Source: Actinocatenispora comari
Lineage (GTDB): Bacteria > Actinomycetota > Actinomycetes > Mycobacteriales > Micromonosporaceae
Assembly: GCF_017312725.1 (NCBI RefSeq)
Contig: NZ_BOPO01000005.1
Span: 1 to 56,575, forward strand
Reading direction: 5' to 3'
DNA: 56,575 nt
Below the pieces are notes generated by a model, which ran no database searches, was not told where the DNA came from, and saw nothing but the letters and a program-made list of their open reading frames with translations. The position numbers and the translations under genes are program-made. The first letter of the stretch is position 1. Each line of letters starts with the position of its first letter. Shown here piece after piece: positions 33,259 through 41,629 of the stretch.

Positions 33259-33370
33259 GCCGGTGGGCGTGCCTGGCCCCGAGCCCGGGGGCCGGTGGGC
33301 GTGCCTGGCCCCGCGCCGGCGGCCGGTGGGCGTGCCTGGTCGAGCCGCCGCGCCGGCGGCCGGTCGGGAG
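33259..33370. repeat. Tandem repeat, four copies of a 31-37 bp unit
   Basis: GCCGGTGGGCGTGCCTGG begins at 33259, 33291 and 33322; a degenerate fourth copy (GCCGGTCGGG) begins at 33359. It lies between the convergent nitroreductase and BNR genes and holds no gene. Confidence 0.8.
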
Positions 33371-33394
33371 GTCACCCGGCCGTCCGCCGTCCGA

Positions 33395-34456
33395 TCAGCG
33401 GTCCAGCACCGCGATGCGACCGTCCACGCCGGACGCCCAGCAGGAACCGTGCGCGCACTGCACCGCGTCGAAGCTGCCGTCGTCGAACCGGGTCCAGCTG
33501 CGCCCGCCGTCGGTCGACACGTCGCTGCCGGTCGGGCCGACCGCGAGCACCGTGTGCCGGTTCAGGAACGCCGCACCGGACCGGTACTGGCCGGGGCCGT
33601 CGACACCGGTCCAGCTGCGGCCGCCGTCCGCGGTGATCGCCTCGGCGTTCGGCGCGGCGTCCGGGTTCGCGAAGTCGCCGCCGACCGCGACGCCGTGCCG
33701 CGGGTCGTGGAACGCCAGCGAGAAGATCCCGGCCGACGCCGAACTCGGTACCGACGTGCCGGCGTAGCGCCAGTGTCGGCCGAGGTCGTCCGACCGGTAC
33801 ACCCGGGACACGGTGCCGCCGCCGGACGCCAGGAACGCGGTGCGGCCGATCGTCACCAGGCAGGTACCGCTGGCGGCGAAGCCGGCCTCGCCGGTCTGCG
33901 CGGGCGGCATGCCGGCGGCCGGCAGCAGCCGCCAGTGGTGCCCGCCGTCCGCGGTCGACAGGATCCGGAACCGGCCGTCGACCGGGTCGGACATGGCCAG
34001 GCCGTGCCACCGGTCGTAGAAGGCGGTGCAGTCGTAGAACGCGTCCGGGTCGGTGTTGCGGAACGCGGTCGTCCAGTGCGCGCCGCCGTCGTCGGTGACG
34101 AGGATGCGGGACGCCTCGCCGGGGCCGATCGACAACGCGACCGCGTGGTACGCGTCGGTCGCTTCGATGTCGCGGAACTCCAGCTCCGCCGCGTTCGGCG
34201 GCGACACCGTCTGCCAGTCACGCCCGCCGTCGGTGGTGCGCATGACCACGCCGCCGACCCCGGCCACCCACGCCACCCGGGAGCTCACCGCGGCCAGGCC
34301 GCGGAACTGCCCGCCGCCGGTGTGCACCAGCCGCCAGGACGGCTGGTGCTGGCCAGGATGCCGCGGCTGGGCTCCGGGCTGCGCGGCCGCCGGTACGGCC
34401 GTCGCCAGCACGCCCGCGGCGACCGCGGTGGCCGCCAGTACGTTGCGAAGTCTCAT
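33395..34456 (-). CDS. Exported BNR/Asp-box repeat protein
   Basis: 353 aa. A Sec signal peptide (RLRNVLAATAVAAGVLATAVPAAAQ) is followed by a beta-propeller built of repeats with Asp-box motifs (RTTDGGRDWQ, VTDDGGAHWT, STADGGHHWR, RSDDLGRHWR, ITADGGRSWT, STDGGRSWT). This is the Ycf48/oxidoreductase-like type, not a true sialidase, since the catalytic Arg triad and RIP motif are not apparent. TAGGTT lies 8 nt before ATG 34456, so the mRNA may be almost leaderless. It is secreted; its partner or ligand is unknown. Confidence 0.8.
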   Translation of the reverse strand: MRLRNVLAATAVAAGVLATAVPAAAQPGAQPRHPGQHQPSWRLVHTGGGQFRGLAAVSSRVAWVAGVGGVVMRTTDGGRDWQTVSPPNAAELEFRDIEATDAYHAVALSIGPGEASRILVTDDGGAHWTTAFRNTDPDAFYDCTAFYDRWHGLAMSDPVDGRFRILSTADGGHHWRLLPAAGMPPAQTGEAGFAASGTCLVTIGRTAFLASGGGTVSRVYRSDDLGRHWRYAGTSVPSSASAGIFSLAFHDPRHGVAVGGDFANPDAAPNAEAITADGGRSWTGVDGPGQYRSGAAFLNRHTVLAVGPTGSDVSTDGGRSWTRFDDGSFDAVQCAHGSCWASGVDGRIAVLDR

Positions 34457-34525
34457 GTCGCCGCAACCTACCGGGCCGTGCAGCGGGACGCAGCCCGCGC
34501 GAGGGTCCCCGGCGGCTCGCTGCGG

Positions 34526-34553
34526 TTGTCCACAGGCCCCCGCGCTGTCCACA
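34526..34553 (+). promoter_or_regulatory. Two DnaA-box-like sequences
   Basis: TTGTCCACA at 34526-34534 matches the actinobacterial DnaA box exactly; CTGTCCACA at 34545-34553 differs at one base. Both face the same way, 19 bp apart, in a non-coding gap. Confidence 0.5.
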
Positions 34554-34650
34554 GGACGCCCCGACAGGCGCTGATCCGCACCCGTCGATGGGTAGGATTG
34601 GCGCCGGGGTGCCCCCCAGGGCGGGTGGGGGCTGTCTGCGGTCCGAAACG

Positions 34651-34713
34651 TTGCCCACCAGTGCGGCTACCTTGCCCACCAGCCCGGCCACCTGGCCCAC
34701 CGGCGCGACAACC
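34651..34713. repeat. 21-bp tandem repeat, three copies
   Basis: Units start at 34651, 34672 and 34693, each beginning TTGCCCACC or TGGCCCACC. They lie just past the end of the DUF4032 gene. With the two DnaA-box-like sites they fill most of the gap 34457-34744, which holds no gene. Confidence 0.85.
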
Positions 34714-34744
34714 TCCTCCGGCGGCGGGCAGACCGCGCCGAGGC

Positions 34745-35968
34745 TCAGGAGGCGGCGACGTTCTCGCCGAGGACGGACTGCTCGTCGGGCTTGTGCGCGA
34801 GCACGTTGTCCAGGAACGAGATCAGCGCGATGTGCATGCCGACGTCGAGGCCGGCCTCCTCGGACATGTACCAGCGGTGGTCGAGCAGCTGGTGGTACAG
34901 CTCGGTCGGCTCCAGCTTGCCGCGCAGCTCGGCCGGGACCGCCCCGACGACGGGCTCGAACACGTCGGTCAGCCAGCGGGCGGCGGCGATCTGCTCGTCG
35001 TGCAGGCCGTTGGCGGCGCGGTACGTGTCGAGGTCGTTGAGCAGGATGCGGGCCTGGTTCTCCTCGGCGTCGAGGCCGGTGAGCTGTTGCAGCCGGCGGG
35101 CGTGGTGGCCGGAGTCGACGACCTTGGGCCGCACCCGGTAGGCGTCGCCGGCCTCGGTGGTGCTCATCGACATCTCGGCGACGTCGAAGCCGAGGTCGTT
35201 GAGCCGGCGGATCCGCGACTCCAGCTTGTGCCGCTCGCGCCGGCCGATGACCTGCTCGTAGGTGATCTCGTGCCAGAGCCCCTCGTACCGCTCGACGACC
35301 TGCTCGGAGACCCACTCGGGGTCGATGGACGGGTGCAGGTAGCCGCCGGCCTCCAGGTCGAGCGCCTCGCCGAAGATGTTGACCCGGGCGAGTTCCAGGT
35401 CCTCGTCGCGCTGGCCGGCGGACAGCTGGTTGTGCAGCGCGCCGGTCTCGGCGTCCACCAGGTACGCGGCGAACGCGCCGGCGTCGCGCCGGAACAGCGT
35501 GTTGGACAGCGAGCAGTCGCCCCAGAAGAACCCGGCCAGGTGCAGCCGTACCAGCAGCGCCGCGAGCGCGTCGAGCAGCCGGTTCATCGTGTCGGGCCGC
35601 AGCGTGTGGGAGAACAGCGCGCGGTAGGGCAGGGAGAACTGGAGGTGCCGGGTGATCAGCGCCGGCTCCAGCGGTTCGCCGTCGTCGGACTTCCGGTCGT
35701 ACACGATGGCGACCGCGGCGACGGCCGGCGCGTCGAGCCGTTCCAGCCCGCGCAGCAGCCCGTACTCCTTGTCGGCGACCCGCTGGCCGGTCTCCTTGAC
35801 CGCGTACACCACGTCGCCGAGCCGGACGAAGCGCACGACGTGCCGGGAGATGCCGCGGGGCAGCGCGACCAGCCAGTCGGCCGGCCACTGTGCGAGCGGC
35901 GTCTCCCATGGCAGGTCCAGCAGCGCCGGATCGGTCAACGCGGAGGTGATGTGCACGGTGTTCAGCAT
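34745..35968 (-). CDS. DUF4032 protein with LPS-kinase-like fold
   Basis: 407 aa. The N-terminal half resembles the lipopolysaccharide-kinase (WaaP/Kdo kinase) group of the protein-kinase superfamily: VVYAVKETGQRVADKEYGLL provides a possible ATP Lys, and GFFWGDCSLSNTLFRR is a catalytic-loop equivalent. The C-terminal part from about residue 240 (LHPSIDPEWVSEQVVERYEGLWHEITYEQV) is the DUF4032 signature. The family is widespread in actinobacteria but its function is not known. Start ATG 35968 gives the usual HITSALTDPALLDLPW beginning; in-frame ATG 35998 and 36049 are possible. Confidence 0.75.
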   Translation of the reverse strand: MLNTVHITSALTDPALLDLPWETPLAQWPADWLVALPRGISRHVVRFVRLGDVVYAVKETGQRVADKEYGLLRGLERLDAPAVAAVAIVYDRKSDDGEPLEPALITRHLQFSLPYRALFSHTLRPDTMNRLLDALAALLVRLHLAGFFWGDCSLSNTLFRRDAGAFAAYLVDAETGALHNQLSAGQRDEDLELARVNIFGEALDLEAGGYLHPSIDPEWVSEQVVERYEGLWHEITYEQVIGRRERHKLESRIRRLNDLGFDVAEMSMSTTEAGDAYRVRPKVVDSGHHARRLQQLTGLDAEENQARILLNDLDTYRAANGLHDEQIAAARWLTDVFEPVVGAVPAELRGKLEPTELYHQLLDHRWYMSEEAGLDVGMHIALISFLDNVLAHKPDEQSVLGENVAAS

Positions 35969-36217
35969 GCCGCCGGTACGGGGCCGGTGGCAGCCCATCG
36001 GGACAGTGAGGATCGTCGCGCTCGTCGCCGCCCGCCCCGATGACTCCACAGAGTGGTACTACAGCCACTTACCGCATCTTTCGCCCCGGGCCGCTCGTTA
36101 ACCGCCTCTGAGGAGACCACCGTCGGTGGCCGCCGCGCCGGCCGCGGCACACCGCCGGCGTTCGTTCAGAGGTGTCGGCAGGCCCTGCCGGCGGCACCTC
36201 CAAGGAGGGAGCGGTAC

Positions 36218-37615
36218 ATGACACGTCGTCGGACCGGGCTGCTCGTCGCCGCGGGGGTGGCGGTCGCCGCGCTCGCGGTGGGCAGCGATGCGGCCGCCGG
36301 AGGTCCCGTCATCGGGCACCTGATGGCCGGCTCCACGCCGCACGCCACGGCGGCGGCGCACCGGGGGTCGGACGCCCGTACCGGCGCGCACGACGCCGCG
36401 AACGCGACCACCGGACGGCACACCGGCCACGGCGACGCCGCGACGTCCGGGTCGCACGCCGGCGGTACGGGCCGGGCCCGGCACACCGAGTCCGCCACCG
36501 AGCCGGCCGCGGTCGGCGTGGAGGAGGCCGGCAGCCAGGACTCGGTGACCCGGCACGTCGACTACTCGGGCAGCCCGACCACGCGGTTCAGCTACCCCGG
36601 CGCCGACTACGTCAAGGTGCACTTCGCCCGCCTGCTGGTACGCCCCGGCGACTGGGTCACCGTCTCCGACGAGTCCGGCAGGCAGAGCTACACGTACCGC
36701 GGGGATCCGCGACTGCTGAAGCTGCCCAAGGACTCGCCGAGCACGGTGAGCGGCTCCGACGGCTTCTGGGCGATGTCGATCACCGGCGACACCGCGGTCG
36801 TCACGCTGCACAAGACGTTGCCCGGCCCGGGCCTGGGCAAGTTCGGCGTGGACGTGGACAAGGTCGCGCACGGGTTCACCGCCTCGCAGCGGGCCGACCG
36901 GGAGCACAAGGAACGGCTCGCCGAGGGCGGCCGGCGACCGGAGAGCGTGTGCGGCTCGGACGACGCGCAGGACGCGGTCTGCTACAAGACCAGCCACCCG
37001 GTCGAGTACCAGCACTCGCTGCCGGTGGCGCGGCTGCTGATCAACGGCACCACGCTGTGCACCGCGTGGCGGGTCACCGCCGACGACCGGATGCTCACCA
37101 ACCACCACTGCCTCGGCGACCAGGCCGACACGTCCAACACCGAGGTCTGGTTCAACTACCAGTGCTCCAGCTGCGGCGGCAGCGAGATCGCGCCGGTGAC
37201 GAAGGTACCGGCGGACAAGCTGCTGCGCACCGACGAGACGCTCGACTACTCGCTGTTCAGCGTGTCGGACTTCGCGTCCATCAAGCACTTCGGCTACCTG
37301 GGGCTGGACATCCGCAAGCCGAAGGCCGGCGAGCAGGTGTACATCCCGCAGCACCCGGAGGGTGACCCGACCAAGCTCGCCATCGCCTCCGACGGGGAGA
37401 ACAACTCGACCTGTCAGATCGACCAGGCCACCATCGACGGGTACGCCAGCAACTCCGACACCGGGTACCGCTGCGACACCGCGCCGGGCGCGTCCGGCTC
37501 GCCGGTCATCGCCCGCAGTACCAACCGGGTGATCGCGCTGCACCACCTCGGCGGCTGCCCGAACAGCGGCGTCCGCATCGACCTGATCTACCCGCAGATC
37601 AAGTCGCTGTTGTAA
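36218..37615 (+). CDS. Secreted trypsin-like serine endoprotease
   Basis: 465 aa. A Sec-type signal (RRRTGLLVAAGVAVAALAV) is followed by a Gly/Ala/His-rich propeptide-like stretch and a middle beta domain. The C-terminal chymotrypsin-fold domain has His297 in LTNHHC, Asp343 in LDYSLF and Ser426 in PGASGSP. The Cys-rich loop FNYQCSSCG and the IPQHPEG motif resemble lysyl/glutamyl endopeptidase-like proteases. ATG 36218 has AAGGAGGGA seven nt upstream. The 250-bp gap to the divergent DUF4032 gene holds no clear promoter. A terminator follows directly. Confidence 0.88.
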   Translation: MTRRRTGLLVAAGVAVAALAVGSDAAAGGPVIGHLMAGSTPHATAAAHRGSDARTGAHDAANATTGRHTGHGDAATSGSHAGGTGRARHTESATEPAAVGVEEAGSQDSVTRHVDYSGSPTTRFSYPGADYVKVHFARLLVRPGDWVTVSDESGRQSYTYRGDPRLLKLPKDSPSTVSGSDGFWAMSITGDTAVVTLHKTLPGPGLGKFGVDVDKVAHGFTASQRADREHKERLAEGGRRPESVCGSDDAQDAVCYKTSHPVEYQHSLPVARLLINGTTLCTAWRVTADDRMLTNHHCLGDQADTSNTEVWFNYQCSSCGGSEIAPVTKVPADKLLRTDETLDYSLFSVSDFASIKHFGYLGLDIRKPKAGEQVYIPQHPEGDPTKLAIASDGENNSTCQIDQATIDGYASNSDTGYRCDTAPGASGSPVIARSTNRVIALHHLGGCPNSGVRIDLIYPQIKSLL

Positions 37616-37631
37616 CCGCGGCACCGACCGG

Positions 37632-37666
37632 TCGGCCCGGATGCCCGAAGAGGACATCCGGGCCGA
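37632..37666 (+). terminator. Terminator after the serine protease gene
   Basis: TCGGCCCGGATG at 37632-37643 and CATCCGGGCCGA at 37655-37666 form a perfect 12-bp stem with an 11-nt loop, 16 nt past the stop. Confidence 0.75.
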
Positions 37667-37717
37667 TTCGCGTCATCGCCGGCATGCTCCCGGTGCCGCC
37701 GGGTACGGTCGCTGTCG

Positions 37718-38443
37718 GTGGCCGACGGCGAGGGAGCGCGCGATGACACAGCGGGGACGCCGGTGAGTTCCGGCTCGGCGGTCGTGGCGATCCGGCCGGT
37801 ACCGCGGGCCTGGGGGGTCGACGCCGCGCTGCTTGGCGGCTTCCTCGCGATCACCGCGGCGCTGCTGTGGTGGCCGGCGCTGCTGCGGCTCGACGTGGCG
37901 GTCCGGGACGTCAGCGACGGGCACCGGCCGGCGGCGGCGTACTGGACCGCCTGGCTGTTCAACCACCTCGGCCAGGGCACCCCGCTCGCGGTGCTGGCCC
38001 TGGTCATCGCGATCGTCCTCGCGGTCCGGGCGCGGACCGCCCGGCCGGTCCTGCCGGTGCTCGCGGCGGAGCTGCTCACCTACGGCGTGGTCGGGCCGCT
38101 GAAGCTCGGCACCGAGCGGGCCGCCCCGCACTACGGCGCGGTCGAGCTGTTCGCCACCCCGGGCCAGCAGTCCTACCCGTCCGGTCACCTGGTCAACACC
38201 ATCGTCTGGTACGCGGTGCTCGCCGCCCTGCTGGCCGCCTACCTGCCGGCGACGGTGCTCACCGCGGTCCGGGTGGTGCCGGTCGTGGTCACCTCCATCA
38301 CCACCGTCTACCTCGGGTACCACTGGCTGACCGACACGCTCGCCGGGCTGCTGCTCGGGGTGCTGCTGTGCCGGGTCCTGGCCCGGATCCCCTGGCAACG
38401 CGTTCCGCTGCCGGCGGCGCTGGACCGGGCGGGCCGACCCTGA
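37718..38443 (+). CDS. PAP2-family membrane phosphatase (first of two)
   Basis: 241 aa with about six membrane helices. The phosphatase motifs are KLGTERAAP, YPSGH and GYHWLTDTLAG, the last supplying the catalytic His and Asp. PAP2 enzymes remove phosphate from lipids such as phosphatidate or undecaprenyl diphosphate outside the membrane. The first motif has Ala where Pro is usual (compare ARPAP in the next gene). Start GTG 37718 follows TACGGT after 8 nt (near-leaderless); GTG 37763 with GGGGA is an alternative that shortens the protein by 15 residues. It overlaps the second PAP2 gene by 4 nt if that starts at CTG 38440. Confidence 0.85.
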   Translation: MADGEGARDDTAGTPVSSGSAVVAIRPVPRAWGVDAALLGGFLAITAALLWWPALLRLDVAVRDVSDGHRPAAAYWTAWLFNHLGQGTPLAVLALVIAIVLAVRARTARPVLPVLAAELLTYGVVGPLKLGTERAAPHYGAVELFATPGQQSYPSGHLVNTIVWYAVLAALLAAYLPATVLTAVRVVPVVVTSITTVYLGYHWLTDTLAGLLLGVLLCRVLARIPWQRVPLPAALDRAGRP

Positions 38444-39141
38444 TCCGCACCGAGATCCTGCACCGGCCCCGGCTGCGTCCGGCCGGCTGGTGGGTCGAGG
38501 TGGCGTTGGCGGTCGGGTTCGCCGCGCTGACCGTGTCGTTGCGCACCGCGAGCCCGCTGACCGGGTTCGACCGCTGGCTGCGTGACCTCTGCGACGCGCA
38601 CCGCCCGCCCGCCGCGTACTGGCTGGCCCGCGCGGTCAACCTGGTCGGCAACGGCGGCTGGATCATGACGGTGGTGCTGCTGCTGGCGCTGCTGCTCGCG
38701 GTACGCCGGCGCACGGTGCGGCCGCTGCTGCCGCCGGTGGCCGCGGCGATCCTGTCCGGTGCGCTGCTGGTGCCGCTCAAGGCGGTCACCGCCCGACCGG
38801 CGCCGCACCATGGCGGGCCGGTGCCGGCGTTCACGGTGCCGGGGCAGGAGTCGTACCCGTCGGGGCACCTGGTCAACGCGATCGTGTGGTACGGGCTGGC
38901 CGCCGCGCTGCTCGCCCCGTACCTGCCGGTGCCGGCCCGGCGGGTGCTGCGCGCCGCGCCGCCGGTACTGGTCTTCTGCTCCACGCTCTACCTGGGGTTT
39001 CACTGGTTCACCGACGACCTGGCCGGCCTTGCCCTGGGCGCGCTGGTCTACCGGATCGTCTGCCGGGTGCCGTGGTCGGCGCTGCCGCTCCCGCCGCTGC
39101 TGGAACGGCGCCCACCGCCGGCCACCCGCCCCTGGCCGTGA
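38440..39141 (+). CDS. PAP2-family membrane phosphatase (second of two)
   Basis: 233 aa if it begins at CTG 38440, which overlaps the upstream stop as CTGA. Motifs are KAVTARPAP, YPSGH and GFHWFTDDLAG, and the chain is a clear paralogue of its neighbour; the pair probably arose by tandem duplication. No ATG, GTG or TTG lies in frame between the upstream stop and the first membrane helix; the first, GTG 38500, would remove part of that helix. The start is therefore unusual or uncertain. Same lipid-phosphatase role as above. Confidence 0.8.
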   Translation: MIRTEILHRPRLRPAGWWVEVALAVGFAALTVSLRTASPLTGFDRWLRDLCDAHRPPAAYWLARAVNLVGNGGWIMTVVLLLALLLAVRRRTVRPLLPPVAAAILSGALLVPLKAVTARPAPHHGGPVPAFTVPGQESYPSGHLVNAIVWYGLAAALLAPYLPVPARRVLRAAPPVLVFCSTLYLGFHWFTDDLAGLALGALVYRIVCRVPWSALPLPPLLERRPPPATRPWP

Positions 39142-39224
39142 CCGGTTCGCCGCTCGCCCGCCCGGCCGGACGACCGGTTCGCCGGGCCAGCCAACCTGGC
39201 CGCCCGGTGCGACGTGGGAGAGGT

Positions 39225-39734
39225 GTGAGCGAAGACAGCGAACGAGCGGGCGACGCGGACTACGCCGCCTTCGTCGAACGGTGCTGGGGCCCGCAGCTGC
39301 GGGTCGCCACGCTGCTCGTCGGAGACCGGTACCGGGCCGAGGAACTGCTCCAGGACAGCCTGGTGAAGCTGTACCCGCGGTGGCGGCGGGTCAGCCGGGG
39401 CGGCAACCCGGACGCGTACCTGCGCCGGATGCTCGTCAACGGCCGGATCAGCCGCTGGCGGCGCAGACGCCGGGAACAGCTGGTGGCGGAGCCGCCGGAC
39501 CGGCCGGGCCCGTCGACGCCGGAACAGCACGACGAACTGCACCGGGCGCTGCTCGCGCTGCCGCGGCGGCAGCGGGCGGTGGTGGTGCTGCGGCACTACG
39601 CCGACCTGTCCGAACGGGACGTGGCCGCGGCGCTGGGTTGCAGCGTCGGCACCGTCAAGTCGCAGAACTCCCGCGCGCTGGAGAAGTTGCGCGCCCAGCT
39701 CGCCACCCCGAACCACGAAGGAGCCAACACATGA
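39225..39734 (+). CDS. SigE-family ECF RNA polymerase sigma factor
   Basis: 169 aa. Region 2 spans DYAAFVERCWGPQLRVATLLVGDRYRAEELLQDSLVKLY; region 4 is LPRRQRAVVVLRHYADLSERDVAAALGCSVGTVKSQNSRALEKLR with its HTH. This is the actinobacterial SigE-family subgroup (TIGR02983 type), not E. coli RpoE. GTG 39225 has GGGAG four nt upstream. Its stop overlaps the ATG of the next gene (ATGA), so the two are coupled and the partner probably controls sigma activity. Confidence 0.9.
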   Translation: MSEDSERAGDADYAAFVERCWGPQLRVATLLVGDRYRAEELLQDSLVKLYPRWRRVSRGGNPDAYLRRMLVNGRISRWRRRRREQLVAEPPDRPGPSTPEQHDELHRALLALPRRQRAVVVLRHYADLSERDVAAALGCSVGTVKSQNSRALEKLRAQLATPNHEGANT

Positions 39735-40627
39735 ACGAGCACGACGAACTCTCCCGCGCTCTGCACGCCATGGTCGACGACCAGCCGGTCGGCGCCGCGC
39801 CGCTGGCCGACCTGGTACGGCGGGGCCGGGCCGCCGGCCGCACCCGCGCCGTGGGCCGGTCGGCGATCGCGATCGGGGCGGTGGCCGTCGTCGGTGCCGG
39901 TACCGCGATCGGGATGTCCGGCCACGACGACGGCGGCACCGCCCGGCACCGCGCCGTCGGGGCCTCACCGCGCCCCTCCGGTACCGCCGGAACGACTCAC
40001 GGCTCGGCGCCGGCGACGGTACCGGTGCGGCTGGTCGACGCGGTGACCAAGACGGCCGGGACGAGTTTCCAGATGGAAAGCTACGCCGACTGGAGCCAGC
40101 GCAAGAGCGGTGCGGACTGTTCTGGCGGCTGGGACCCGAAGCGCAAGGTGGGCTGGATGTCGGTGCCGGGCGGCGCCGAGCCGACCGTGGAGATCTTCGG
40201 CAACGACATCTACGAACGCGCGCCGGTCGGCGGCGCAGGCTCCCGTGACTGGCAGAAATACGACCCGAAGGACTACACGAAGGACGGCAGCCAGCCGCCG
40301 CCGCGGGATTCCTTCTACTGCGGTGGCGAGGACACCGCCACCATGTCCGGCATCCTCGCGGACATGCGGAAGGAGGGCCCGGTCCGGTTGCTGGGCCGAA
40401 AGACCAGGGACGGCAAGAAGTTCGACGTGTACAGCGTGACGAGCACCAAGCCGGTCATCGGCGACGGCAGCTACGACACCACCCAGGCCTGGGTGAACGT
40501 GCAGACCGGCTACGTGGAGCAGCTCTGGTCCTGGGAGGCGCCGAAGGGCGCCACGGCGATCCCGTCGGTGACGCTGTACTCGCACTTCGGCGAGCCGGTG
40601 CGGCTCCACCGTCCGCCGGTGAACTGA
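39731..40627 (+). CDS. Membrane-anchored partner of the SigE-family sigma factor
   Basis: 298 aa. A short cytoplasmic part of about 40 residues precedes one membrane segment (SAIAIGAVAVVGAGTAIGM), then a Ser/Thr/Gly-rich linker and an extracellular domain from about residue 100 with a Trp/Asp/Gly-rich character. Position and topology fit an anti-sigma or sensor protein. No zinc-type anti-sigma motif (HxxxCxxC) is visible, and the cytoplasmic part is short, so this is inferred from gene order and coupling. The extracellular domain could bind a ligand, like LppX/LprG-type proteins. Confidence 0.6.
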   Translation: MNEHDELSRALHAMVDDQPVGAAPLADLVRRGRAAGRTRAVGRSAIAIGAVAVVGAGTAIGMSGHDDGGTARHRAVGASPRPSGTAGTTHGSAPATVPVRLVDAVTKTAGTSFQMESYADWSQRKSGADCSGGWDPKRKVGWMSVPGGAEPTVEIFGNDIYERAPVGGAGSRDWQKYDPKDYTKDGSQPPPRDSFYCGGEDTATMSGILADMRKEGPVRLLGRKTRDGKKFDVYSVTSTKPVIGDGSYDTTQAWVNVQTGYVEQLWSWEAPKGATAIPSVTLYSHFGEPVRLHRPPVN

Positions 40628-40628
40628 C

Positions 40629-40673
40629 CTGATCCGGCCCGGCCGCGGCGACGCCGCGGCCGGGCCGGATCAG
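40629..40673. terminator. Perfect 20-bp bidirectional terminator hairpin
   Basis: 40629-40648 is the exact reverse complement of 40654-40673, with a 5-nt loop (CGACG). It separates the convergent sigma-partner and aldolase genes and overlaps the aldolase stop. Confidence 0.85.
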
Positions 40674-41506
40674 CCGGCGAGGACGGTGAGGAAGTGGGCG
40701 ACGGCGTCGGTCATCGCGTCCCGGGCCGGGGCCAGGTACCTGCGCGGGTCGACCAGCTTCTCGTCGCCGGCCAGCACGGTACGCACCGCGCCGGTGAACG
40801 CGATGTTCAGCGCGGTACCGATGTTGATCTTCACCATGCCGGCCCGGACCGCGGCGGCGAGCTCGTCGTCCGGCACCCCGGACGAGCCGTGCAGCACCAA
40901 CGGTACCGGTACGGCGGCGGCGATCCGCTCGATCAGGGCGTGGTCGAGGCTGGCCGAGCGGGACGTCATGGCGTGCGAGGAACCGACCGCGACGGCGAGC
41001 GCGTCCACCCCGGTGGCGGCGACGAACTCGCGCGCCTCGGCCGGATCGGTACGCACTCCGGGCGCGTGCGCGCCGTCCTTGCCACCGACCTCGCCCAGCT
41101 CGCTCTCCAGCCAGAGCCCGTGCTCGTGGCAGTACGCGGCGGCGTCCCGCGTCGCGGCGACGTTCTCGGCGTACGGCAGCGTCGACCCGTCGTACATCAC
41201 CGAGCCGAACCGGTGCGCCGGCGCCTGCCGCAGCAACGCGAGGTCCTCGACGTGGTCCAGGTGCATCGCACAGTCCACAGTGGACAGTTCGGCGACCGCG
41301 GCGGTGGCCGCGGCGATCGGGCCGAGCCGCCCACCGTGGAACTTCACCGCGTTCTGGCTGATCTGCAGGATCACCGGCAACCCGGCGCGCTCGGCGCCGG
41401 CCGTGATCGCCTCGGCGTGTTCCACGGTGATCACGTTGAACGCGGCGACTCCGCGCCCCGCGGCGGCGGCGTCGGCGACCAGCCGACCGGTCGGTGTCAG
41501 CGGCAT
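40670..41506 (-). CDS. Class II aldolase, tagatose/fructose-bisphosphate type
   Basis: 278 aa, the length of GatY/KbaY/AgaY aldolases. The zinc site is visible: CAMHLDHVEDLALL with the first His pair, and the later SHAM and LVLHGSSGVPDDEL. KINIGTALN contributes the phosphate loop. These enzymes split tagatose- or fructose-1,6-bisphosphate into DHAP and glyceraldehyde-3-phosphate. Last gene of the leftward amino-sugar operon, 124 nt after PfkB. The gene set favours tagatose-1,6-bisphosphate, as in the Aga pathway. Sequence alone does not separate the two substrates. Confidence 0.85.
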   Translation of the reverse strand: MPLTPTGRLVADAAAAGRGVAAFNVITVEHAEAITAGAERAGLPVILQISQNAVKFHGGRLGPIAAATAAVAELSTVDCAMHLDHVEDLALLRQAPAHRFGSVMYDGSTLPYAENVAATRDAAAYCHEHGLWLESELGEVGGKDGAHAPGVRTDPAEAREFVAATGVDALAVAVGSSHAMTSRSASLDHALIERIAAAVPVPLVLHGSSGVPDDELAAAVRAGMVKINIGTALNIAFTGAVRTVLAGDEKLVDPRRYLAPARDAMTDAVAHFLTVLAG

Positions 41507-41629
41507 CGCTCTCGGCTCCTCTGCGTCGGATCCCGTCGGGCCGGCGTCCGGCGGGCGGGTGCGGTCGGTCGGGCGCGGACCGGCAGGCCGGCGCCGGCGG
41601 TCGGTGGTTGCGGTGCGGGGCCGGACATC

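Noticed and set aside
33395-34456. Sialidase
   Set aside because: Asp-box repeats are present, but no RIP motif or catalytic Arg triad; it is a Ycf48-type propeller.
34526-34713. Replication origin
   Set aside because: No dnaA/dnaN, no AT-rich unwinding element, and only two good boxes.
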